From CAZNTZ01 sp964576135 (GTDB lineage: Bacteria; Pseudomonadota; Alphaproteobacteria; Rs-D84), in contig CAZNTZ010000032.1 in assembly GCA_964576135.1 (NCBI GenBank), positions 1 to 6,218 on the forward strand: a stretch of DNA of 6,218 bases, given 5' to 3'. Numbering within the stretch: position 1 is the stretch's first letter; the number at the start of each line of letters is the position of its first letter. Of this stretch, positions 1 to 5,336 are shown piece by piece. The position numbers were made by a program, and so were the translations under genes. Under the pieces are notes generated by a model. It ran no database searches, was not told the origin of the DNA, and was given only the letters and a program-made list of their open reading frames with translations.

Positions 1-665
1 CACGCATTGACATGAGTGAATTTATGGAGCCGCACAGTGTGTCGCGTCTTATTGGTGCACCTCCGGGGTATGTTGGTTATGATCGTGGTGGTGTTTTGAC
101 TGAATCTGTTCGCCGCCGCCCTTACCAAGTAATTTTGTTTGATGAAATTGAAAAAGCTCATCCAGATGTGTTTAACATTTTCCTGCAAATTTTGGATGAT
201 GGTCGATTGACTGATGGTCAGGGCCGCGTTGTTAATTTCACAAATACAATAATAATTATGACAAGTAATTTGGGTTCACAAGTGTTACTTAAAAATCCAA
301 AAGACGAAGCAGGGGTTATGGCGATTGTTAATTCACATTTCAGGCCAGAATTTTTGAACAGAATTGATGAAATTGTGTTCTTTAATCCGCTTGAAAAATC
401 GGTTATGTCGGGTATTGTAAAAATTCAGTTAAATGGACTTTCAAATCGTTTATCTGATCGTAATATCAAACTTAATATAAGTGACAAAGCAATAGAATGG
501 TTGGCGGATCATGGTTATAATCCATCGTTTGGTGCACGTCCATTACGTCGGTTAATAATGACAGAACTAGAAGATAAAATCGCAGATATGATTTTGTCTG
601 GCAAACTTGTTGATGGATCAACAGTTAATGTTGATGCCAAAGGCAAAGAACTTGTAATAACTTAA
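1..665 (+). CDS. clpB: ATP-dependent disaggregase ClpB, C-terminal part (5' end outside window)
   Basis: This is the last 220 residues of the Hsp100 chaperone ClpB, a cytoplasmic ring ATPase that works with DnaK to pull proteins out of aggregates. The reading frame is already open at base 3, so the gene enters from the left and the ATG at 12 is internal. The fragment covers most of the second AAA+ module after its Walker A. Counting from the first full codon it shows the pore loop GYVGY (22-26), Walker B VILFDE (43-48), sensor-1 Asn in TSNLGS (N89), the arginine-finger segment FRPEFLNRID (113-122) and the sensor-2 GAR motif (177-179). ClpC and ClpA were considered. The wording DDGRLTDGQGR and TSNLGS matches ClpB better, and no ClpP-binding loop of the ClpA/ClpX type is seen. 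The tail length after GAR is normal, so the 3' end is intact. It converges on the exported-protein gene with only 11 bases between the stop codons. Confidence 0.96.
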   Translation, partial: RIDMSEFMEPHSVSRLIGAPPGYVGYDRGGVLTESVRRRPYQVILFDEIEKAHPDVFNIFLQILDDGRLTDGQGRVVNFTNTIIIMTSNLGSQVLLKNPKDEAGVMAIVNSHFRPEFLNRIDEIVFFNPLEKSVMSGIVKIQLNGLSNRLSDRNIKLNISDKAIEWLADHGYNPSFGARPLRRLIMTELEDKIADMILSGKLVDGSTVNVDAKGKELVIT

Positions 666-676
666 TCGATAATTGA

Positions 677-1036
677 TTATTTGCTTGTCATGACAAACTG
701 AGCAGTCAATGGATCAGTGTCAATAATTTCTATTGTTAACTCATCTTTGCCACGGGTGAACGTTTGTAATTTGCGTTCGTCCGTGGTATTTTCCCACCCC
801 AATTCTGCCAAAGCATCGCGATAAAAACGTTGAAATTGGCGACGCGATACAGCGTCACTTGTGACGGTTGTCTGAATAATTTTTCCATCTGGAATTGAAT
901 AAATAAAACCGTCATCTTCGACAACTATCGTTTTATCCATTTGTGGAATATCTTCAAAATTTGGTAACCAATCGCCAGCAATTGCCGGAAATGAGCAAAA
1001 TACGCAACATAAAATTGGAATTATTATTCTCTTCAT
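677..1036 (-). CDS. Small exported protein of unknown function
   Basis: This gene encodes a 119-residue protein that I do not recognise by name. It starts with a clear Sec signal peptide: Met-Lys-Arg, a hydrophobic core with three Cys, then PAIA before GDW, so cleavage is likely after AIA and the mature protein periplasmic. The mature part is short and mixed. It has a segment FEDIPQMDKT, a strand-like stretch DGFIYSIPDGKII, then FYRDALAELGW and a C-terminal half of alternating strands. The FYR-x-x-L-x-x-LGW pattern followed by a charged strand resembles small periplasmic proteins seen in alphaproteobacteria, but that is recollection, not a search result. The frame is also open to a TTG at 1054. 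The ATG at 1036 is preferred because it gives a standard signal peptide and lies just downstream of the predicted -10 box. The three Cys lie in the signal peptide without a convincing lipobox. Confidence 0.8.
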   Translation of the reverse strand: MKRIIIPILCCVFCSFPAIAGDWLPNFEDIPQMDKTIVVEDDGFIYSIPDGKIIQTTVTSDAVSRRQFQRFYRDALAELGWENTTDERKLQTFTRGKDELTIEIIDTDPLTAQFVMTSK

Positions 1037-1043
1037 GATTTTA

Positions 1044-1072
1044 ATTCTACACAAATAAAACTGCTTTTACAA
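1044..1072 (-). promoter_or_regulatory. Predicted promoter of the small exported protein gene
   Basis: On the minus strand TTGTAA (1067-1072) is followed by a 17-base spacer and TAGAAT (1044-1049), which matches the sigma-70 type -10 in five of six positions. The expected start of transcription is about 1037, immediately before the ATG at 1036, so the mRNA would be leaderless or nearly so. This agrees with the lack of a Shine-Dalgarno sequence upstream of that ATG. Confidence 0.45.
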
Positions 1073-1093
1073 TTAGAAAAAATATGATAAAAT
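1066..1093 (+). promoter_or_regulatory. Predicted promoter of the 553-residue exported protein gene
   Basis: TTTACA (1066-1071), a 16-base spacer and TAAAAT (1088-1093) give a good sigma-70 type promoter, with five of six matches in each box. Transcription would start near 1100, leaving a leader of about 22 bases that holds the Shine-Dalgarno GGGAG (1111-1115), six bases before the ATG at 1122. The -35 box shares five bases with the -35 box of the divergent promoter. Confidence 0.5.
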
Positions 1094-1121
1094 GGCATAA
1101 AAGAGTGCAAGGGAGAATTTT

Positions 1122-2783
1122 ATGAAAATTTCTGTATCGCTTATTGCTTTGTTGGTTACAGCTGGAATTGTTGCTGATGTTTCAGCGGTATATGCGCCAC
1201 GTGGTCGACCAGGTTCAATCGCCGGTGCTGTGACAAGCCGTGGCAGTTCTGCAAATTCTGCACGTGCCACGACAAGTGCCACTACAAGTACTACGACAAC
1301 AGAAACTACTGATGAAGTAGAAGATACAACAAAAGATGATAATACAGAGATTGAAACACTTGGTGTAACAATTGGTGTTGCACGCAAAGCTTGTAATTCA
1401 ATTTATGCTGATGCAAATCAAGCGCTATTTAACGAAGAGACTTATGAATGTTCCATACCGGTTGTTGCACATAACTGGTCTGGTATAATTCAAAAAGATG
1501 ATAAACCAGTGGTTGCTTATATTCCACTTGGTACTGCAATGAAATGTGACGCAGATTTATTCAGCGATCAAGTTAGTGCGTTGCGACGTAGCAGTCAATG
1601 GGTCGTTCCAGTAATGGTTGCCGGTGGTGCGGGTGTTGGCGCAGGTGTCGGGTATTTGATGGATAAATCCGCAGATAAAAAACTGGCTGCTACAAAAACA
1701 GAATTGGGTTTTTCTTCCGAAGAAACGGTTGACGAAAATACAGATAATAACAATAAAGCAAATAAATATACCTATAATGGTGTGACTTATGATCTGAATA
1801 ATCCAGAAGATATTGAAAAAGCCCGTAAAGAGCTTGCCAAAGTTGATCTATCTTCTGAAATTAAATCTAATTTGCATAATTTAGCACAGTGTATGCGTGT
1901 GAATTTTAAAAATATGGTGTCGACATATGCGCCAGCTGGTAGCGATTTTACTACCAAATGGGGATTTTTTGTTATAACCGAAAATGGTGATTGTGATAAA
2001 AATGGTAAATTATTCACAAGTGGGGGATATAATCCAAACGGTGTTTGTTATTACAGATGGCCAAACCCAGATCCAAACTCAGGAAAAAATACTCCTATAC
2101 CTGTTACGGGCGCATATGATGGTACATTTTCATATGATCAACATAGGTTGGATATATTAAGAGAGTTTACGCTATTGAATCGTCCAGATGCAATCAGTGA
2201 AAATGATTGGAAGGAAGTCGGGGATTTACAACAATTATTTAGTGATAGGTTACCATCAGCTAGTGATGCAACGTTCGAAGTCAAACAAGAAAATAAAACA
2301 GGCACTTTTGTAAAAATTAAATTGAAAAGTGGAAAATTTGGTGACATAGCGACTGGCAGTGAAACATGTTCTACTCCGGATAACGTCCTGACGGGTGAAG
2401 TTGGTGATACAAATAATCGGGAACTGGAAAGTTTCTATAACTTACAGGGTATGTTAACCGTTTTGATTAATAAAAAGGCAGACTCTGAATTGATTGTTAA
2501 ATTGAATCAGGTAAATGGCGTTATTGAATCAAATAAAGTTCTGAATGTTTTGAATAAAAACTATGGAACCGAAGACAAAGGATTCTTTCAAAAGAATGTT
2601 GGCAAAGGATTATTGGTTGGTGCCGGGGTTGGTGCGGTTGGCGGACTGGGTTATTGGTTTGCCGAAGGTGCATCAGTGTTCTGTAATGTTGGCGGATTGG
2701 AACAGGTTAAACTGAATAAAACTTATTCAATTCCGACATTCCGTGATTACATAATAAATCATAATTATATGCCAATAGAATAA
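1122..2783 (+). CDS. Large exported protein of unknown function with two glycine-rich hydrophobic segments
   Basis: The 553-residue product matches no family I can name. It has a signal peptide (residues 1-22 or 1-25, ending VSA-VYA) and a low-complexity Ser/Thr/Ala region (about 38-63). An acidic stretch (64-79) follows, then a mixed domain (80-155). Next come a Gly/Val/Ala hydrophobic segment (about 160-180), a Lys/Asn/Glu-rich linker (182-218), a long polar domain (219-490) and a second Gly-rich hydrophobic segment (about 494-520). The tail ends NYMPIE. There are eight cysteines (91, 110, 142, 257, 291, 309, 416, 521), an even number that would suit disulfides in the periplasm. The two glycine-rich segments have Gly every two to four residues, like the glycine-zipper helices of alphaproteobacterial surface antigens, though no homology is claimed. 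The start is supported by GGGAG six bases upstream. The gene has its own predicted promoter and terminator, so it is probably transcribed alone. An envelope or surface location is inferred, and the activity is unknown. Confidence 0.85.
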   Translation: MKISVSLIALLVTAGIVADVSAVYAPRGRPGSIAGAVTSRGSSANSARATTSATTSTTTTETTDEVEDTTKDDNTEIETLGVTIGVARKACNSIYADANQALFNEETYECSIPVVAHNWSGIIQKDDKPVVAYIPLGTAMKCDADLFSDQVSALRRSSQWVVPVMVAGGAGVGAGVGYLMDKSADKKLAATKTELGFSSEETVDENTDNNNKANKYTYNGVTYDLNNPEDIEKARKELAKVDLSSEIKSNLHNLAQCMRVNFKNMVSTYAPAGSDFTTKWGFFVITENGDCDKNGKLFTSGGYNPNGVCYYRWPNPDPNSGKNTPIPVTGAYDGTFSYDQHRLDILREFTLLNRPDAISENDWKEVGDLQQLFSDRLPSASDATFEVKQENKTGTFVKIKLKSGKFGDIATGSETCSTPDNVLTGEVGDTNNRELESFYNLQGMLTVLINKKADSELIVKLNQVNGVIESNKVLNVLNKNYGTEDKGFFQKNVGKGLLVGAGVGAVGGLGYWFAEGASVFCNVGGLEQVKLNKTYSIPTFRDYIINHNYMPIE

Positions 2784-2792
2784 TCTGAAATG

Positions 2793-2830
2793 ATAAATAA
2801 AAACGGGGCGTTTGCCCCGTTTTTATTTAT
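2793..2830. terminator. Bidirectional intrinsic terminator between the exported protein gene and rph
   Basis: A near-perfect inverted repeat has a GC core (CGGGGC at 2804-2809 paired with GCCCCG at 2814-2819) and a four-base loop, GTTT. Long A/T arms extend the stem to about 17 pairs. The arms give a U-tract in either direction, so it can end transcripts of both convergent genes. The rph stop codon (2827-2829) lies inside the left-strand arm. Confidence 0.93.
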
Positions 2831-3543
2831 TGTAAAATTTGTTTTTGTAAATCAATAAGTCTTTCGCAACCCTTTGTTGCCAATGCCATTAATTCATTCA
2901 TTTGTTCTGGGGCGAATGGATGTTGTTCACCGGTTGCTTGGATTTCAATAAATTTACCGTCGCCACTGATTACAAAATTAGCATCAAGTTCTGATTTAGA
3001 ATCTTCTTCGTAATCAAAATCAAGTACAGGTTCGCCATTCCATATTCCCGCGCTGACTGCGGCTACATAATTTGAAATCGGATTTTCGTGGATTCTGCCA
3101 TTCGCCATAAGATTACGTACCGCAAGTGTCAAAGCGATAAAACCACCAGTTATTGCGGCACAACGCGTGCCACCATCTGCTTGGATAACATCACAATCAA
3201 TTGTAATTGTATTTTTACCAAGTTTATCCATATCAAAAACACTTCGCAGTGATCGTCCAATTAAACGAGTAATTTCTGCACTGCGATGGTCGCGCATAAT
3301 CTGTTCACGCCCCTTACGGGTTGATACTGCTCGTGGCAACATTGAATATTCTGCTGTAACCCATCCACCTGTTAAATTCTGTTGGCGTTTCCAAAGTGGT
3401 TGGTTTCCATCAACCGAAGCAGTGCATATAACATGTGTGCCACCAATTTTGATAATACATGATCCTTCGGCCCACTTGTTTACATTGATTTCCATTTCAA
3501 CAGGGCGCATTTGATCTGGTTTTCGCATTGATGGTCGCATCAT
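2827..3543 (-). CDS. rph: Ribonuclease PH
   Basis: RNase PH is a cytoplasmic phosphorolytic 3'-to-5' exoribonuclease that trims tRNA precursors and other RNA 3' ends, acting as a ring of six subunits. The 238 residues match the usual family length. Visible marks are MRPSMRKPDQMRPV at the N-terminus, AEGSC (25-29) and GWVTAEYSMLPRA (60-72). RLIGRSLR (93-100) and the phosphate-site segment DCDVIQADGGTR (116-127) followed by ITGG also fit. So do the acidic metal-site region LDFDYEED (174-181) with DANFV (187-191), and EIQATGE (200-206). The usual GR before the EI-RLIGRSLR stretch is HR here (86-87), a mild variation that keeps the arginine. Tandem ATGs at 3543 and 3540 are possible starts. The first is favoured by AAAGGA seven bases upstream, while the family consensus would also fit the second. 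The gene converges on the exported-protein gene and shares its terminator. It is not next to hrcA or rdgB, its common neighbours elsewhere. Confidence 0.97.
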   Translation of the reverse strand: MMRPSMRKPDQMRPVEMEINVNKWAEGSCIIKIGGTHVICTASVDGNQPLWKRQQNLTGGWVTAEYSMLPRAVSTRKGREQIMRDHRSAEITRLIGRSLRSVFDMDKLGKNTITIDCDVIQADGGTRCAAITGGFIALTLAVRNLMANGRIHENPISNYVAAVSAGIWNGEPVLDFDYEEDSKSELDANFVISGDGKFIEIQATGEQHPFAPEQMNELMALATKGCERLIDLQKQILQ

Positions 3544-3550
3544 TTATAAA

Positions 3551-3556
3551 TCCTTT
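3551..3556 (-). promoter_or_regulatory. Ribosome binding site of rph
   Basis: AAAGGA on the minus strand lies seven bases before the ATG at 3543 and ten before the ATG at 3540, which favours the first of the tandem starts. Confidence 0.7.
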
Positions 3557-3565
3557 GTTTGTTTG

Positions 3566-3593
3566 ATTATATGATCATGATTATAATTTGCAA
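3566..3593 (-). promoter_or_regulatory. Predicted rph promoter with overlapping palindromes in the spacer
   Basis: Minus-strand TTGCAA (3588-3593), a 16-base spacer and a perfect TATAAT (3566-3571) predict transcription from about 3559, leaving a short leader with the Shine-Dalgarno. The spacer holds two overlapping perfect 8-base palindromes, ATGATCAT (3571-3578) and ATCATGAT (3574-3581), which could be an operator or chance in AT-rich DNA. Confidence 0.5.
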
Positions 3594-3675
3594 TAAAAAT
3601 ACTTTTGGTATGAAAAAATTAATATTTTATTGAAACTCTGTGATTAAAATCTAGTATTTAGGTGTTTTATATATT

Positions 3676-3704
3676 TTGACTTTGTGTAAAAATCGTTATA
3701 AGAT
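3676..3704 (+). promoter_or_regulatory. Predicted promoter of the 83-residue protein and flippase-like gene pair
   Basis: TTGACT (3676-3681), a 17-base spacer and TAAGAT (3699-3704) form the best promoter candidate in the divergent region. An alternative -10 TATAAG at 3697-3702 has a 15-base spacer. Transcription would start near 3711, about 20 bases before the ATG at 3732. Confidence 0.5.
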
Positions 3705-3731
3705 ACCAATACATAGGAAAAGGAATTTGCT

Positions 3732-3983
3732 ATGGCGAGAAAAAATAAACCTTTGGAACCGGAACTATGCGGTAATATAAGACGGATTTTTTATTCAGCA
3801 CTAGCAAGCAATTTTTTGAAAGAACAGATTGATAATAATATACCGAAAGAATTAAAGAAAATGTTTATATCAAAAAAGGCAGAAGAGAATTTCAAAAAGC
3901 GAGAAGTAATGTATACAAGCACAAATTCTGCAATGAAAAATTTAGTAATATCAGCAATATTTTCTTTATCCAGAGAGAATTAA
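3732..3983 (+). CDS. Small basic protein of unknown function
   Basis: The product has 83 residues and I recognise no family. It is Lys-rich in the middle (KELKKMFISKKAEENFKKRE, 39-58), has one Cys (13) and no signal peptide. A moderately hydrophobic C-terminal stretch (LVISAIFSLS, 71-80) is too short and polar to be called membrane-spanning with confidence. A cytosolic, mostly helical protein is the simplest reading. Translation is well supported by AAAAGGA (3718-3724), seven bases before the ATG. Only four bases separate its stop from the next gene, whose own Shine-Dalgarno is weak, so the two are probably co-transcribed and translationally coupled. This hints at a role linked to the membrane protein downstream, but that is inference. 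Ile is mostly encoded by ATA and the stretch is very AT-rich, which may mean weak selection or recent origin. Confidence 0.72.
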   Translation: MARKNKPLEPELCGNIRRIFYSALASNFLKEQIDNNIPKELKKMFISKKAEENFKKREVMYTSTNSAMKNLVISAIFSLSREN

Positions 3984-3987
3984 ACAA

Positions 3988-5019
3988 ATGTCCCAAAAAT
4001 CAAAAAGATTATTAAGAAGATTGATCTCGTTCGCGGGGCCAGTTTTTTTTGTTATTGCGATAGGTATGCTTTGGTGGCAACTGCGCAACTATTCATTTAA
4101 TGAAATTACAACAGCTTTGTTGAATATTCCGTTTAGAAACCTTGTATGGGCTGCTTGTGCCGCATTTTTGGGTTATTTGGCGTTATCTTTCTATGATTAT
4201 CTTGCTTTGCGTTATGTCGGGCAATCACACAAAGTATCTTGGTGGAAATGGATGCTTGCGGGTATAACCGGTTTTGCCATAAGTAATAATGCCGGGCATG
4301 CAGTTATATCAGGGGGGGCAATACGTTATCGTTTGTATACTCGTTGGCGTATAAGAGGGGCGGATATTGTAAAAATGTTGACATTTTCTGGTTTTACATA
4401 CTTTCTTGGTTGTGCATCAATCGCCATAGTTGGGTATTTTATGGTTCCACATGAATATTTTCAGGGAACATCTGTTACAAATGTTGGTTTACATATACTT
4501 TTCACATTTTGTACTGCTGCATTAGGTGCGTATTTTGTAATGACAGTCTTATTTCGTAATAAAAAAATCCATATAGGTAGCTTAGATTTTAAAATTCCGA
4601 GCACATTCATAGCATTTGCCCAGACTTTGTTGGGTGCTGTGGATTCAATACTGGCGGGTTTAGTTTTGTATTTCGTTCTTGAACCTTCGATTTCGATACC
4701 TTTTTCAGAATTTATAGGGATATTTGTCATCGCTCAGACTGCCGGTGTATTTAGTCAGGTTCCAGGGGGGATAGGTGTATTTGAAAGTGTATTTTTATTA
4801 GCGTTACCATCTGACCAAAACAGAGCAACTTTGTTCGGTGCATTACTTGCCTTTCGTATAATATATTATGTACTACCATTGATTGGTGCAGGTGGACTGT
4901 TCTTTATTTACGAAAATTTGCTTAGATCTAAGATGAAACGTTGGCTGAGCGAGGCTAAACAAGCGGCAGCGGTACTGGCAGAAAAAGCCAAATCACACTT
5001 ACCCGGCCATAGTAAATAG
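3988..5019 (+). CDS. Stand-alone MprF/YbhN-type (UPF0104) flippase-like membrane protein
   Basis: This 343-residue polytopic inner-membrane protein belongs to the lysylphosphatidylglycerol synthase transmembrane family, the flippase half of MprF. It has about eight membrane segments: roughly 14-31, 52-76, 88-103, 130-152, 168-188, 206-232, 240-275 with a break, and 284-308. Family marks are YDYLALRYVG (69-78), SNNAGHAVISGGAIRYRLY (99-117) and SQVPGGIGVFE (256-266). Asp70 and Arg113 may correspond to the acidic and basic residues reported as important in the MprF flippase. The protein ends in a Lys-rich tail at 343 residues, so the soluble aminoacyl-phospholipid synthase domain of full MprF (over 800 residues) is absent. 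It therefore cannot make lysyl-phosphatidylglycerol itself, and the substrate is unknown; related stand-alone proteins are annotated only as putative lipid or polyisoprenoid-related transporters. The coding sequence contains long homopolymers (T8 at 4043-4050, G7 at 4312-4318, G6 at 4765-4770). Confidence 0.9.
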   Translation: MSQKSKRLLRRLISFAGPVFFVIAIGMLWWQLRNYSFNEITTALLNIPFRNLVWAACAAFLGYLALSFYDYLALRYVGQSHKVSWWKWMLAGITGFAISNNAGHAVISGGAIRYRLYTRWRIRGADIVKMLTFSGFTYFLGCASIAIVGYFMVPHEYFQGTSVTNVGLHILFTFCTAALGAYFVMTVLFRNKKIHIGSLDFKIPSTFIAFAQTLLGAVDSILAGLVLYFVLEPSISIPFSEFIGIFVIAQTAGVFSQVPGGIGVFESVFLLALPSDQNRATLFGALLAFRIIYYVLPLIGAGGLFFIYENLLRSKMKRWLSEAKQAAAVLAEKAKSHLPGHSK

Positions 5020-5035
5020 TAATCAATTAAGGTAT

Positions 5036-5124
5036 AGGAAACTATGCCATTTTTTTATTTCCCTTGCGATTTGAACAATTCAATGCTAGACTTGGCACAG
5101 CAATATCAAAAACAGGTGAATTAG
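5036..5124 (+). other. Ribosome binding site and 26-codon mini-ORF before rne
   Basis: AGGA (5036-5039) lies four bases before an ATG at 5044, the best translation start between 5019 and rne. Its frame reads MPFFYFPCDLNNSMLDLAQQ and six more residues, then stops at 5122-5124. It may be a leader peptide, or the true start of the longer ORF in the next frame, cut off by a one-base change in the T7 tract at 5050-5056. It does not resemble a known leader and has no attenuator hairpin after it. Confidence 0.35.
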
Positions 5125-5336
5125 TGTTAAATTTCGTGCTAATTTTATCAATCTTTGCGCTGGTTGTCACTTTCGCGCGGTCCTTTGGCATGGCCAAAAG
5201 CCCACAGGGACGGGTTGATACTGGTTTTATGTTGCTTTACGACAAAGGATTAAATTATGGCAAAGAAAATATACGTGGACGCTGTCCACCCGGAAGAAAC
5301 GCGGGTGGTGGTGGCGGATGGCAATCGTGTTTCTGA
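5064..5336 (+). CDS. Possible small single-pass membrane protein, start disrupted (frameshifted or remnant)
   Basis: This frame is open from 5031 to 5336 but has no ATG or GTG near its beginning. The first usable start is TTG at 5064, which has no Shine-Dalgarno. The 90-residue reading has an amphipathic N-terminal part and a convincing membrane helix, VLNFVLILSIFALVVTFA (about 21-38), preceded by Lys16 and followed by Arg39. Polar sequence containing GFMLLYDKGLNYGKEN comes next. The last 80 bases overlap rne in another frame, and the Gly-rich tail they encode is probably just rne read out of frame. A single extra T in the T7 tract (or a -1 ribosomal slip there) would join it to the well-placed ATG at 5044. 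It could be a real gene with a sequencing or assembly error, a decaying gene, or chance. I cannot assign a family. Confidence 0.35.
   Translation: MRFEQFNARLGTAISKTGELVLNFVLILSIFALVVTFARSFGMAKSPQGRVDTGFMLLYDKGLNYGKENIRGRCPPGRNAGGGGGWQSCF

Noticed and set aside
663..679. TAATC/GATTA inverted repeat between clpB and the convergent gene as a terminator
   Set aside because: It has only a five-pair AT stem, no GC core and no following U-tract. The symmetry mostly reflects two convergent TAA stop codons.
736..924. Second minus-strand frame inside the small exported protein gene
   Set aside because: It overlaps the better-supported frame with the signal peptide and has no start signal.
1240..1310. 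Thr/Ser codon-rich tract as a possible phase-variable tandem repeat
   Set aside because: The codons are varied (ACA, ACG, ACT, AGT) with no regular unit, so it is low-complexity protein sequence rather than a slipping DNA repeat.
1073..1387. Minus-strand open frame with a Val/Ser-rich product opposite the start of the 553-residue protein gene
   Set aside because: It is the complement of the Thr/Ala-rich low-complexity region. It has no Shine-Dalgarno, and it overlaps both promoters and the plus-strand signal peptide.
1787..2347. Two short minus-strand open frames inside the 553-residue protein gene
   Set aside because: They are shadows of a long plus-strand gene with a proper start, promoter and terminator, and they lack start signals of their own.
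3167..3514. Plus-strand open frame of 115 codons inside rph
   Set aside because: It lies entirely opposite the well-conserved RNase PH coding sequence and has no recognisable product or start signal.
4461..4730. Minus-strand open frame inside the flippase-like gene
   Set aside because: It lies antisense to conserved membrane-domain coding sequence and has no ribosome binding site or family resemblance.
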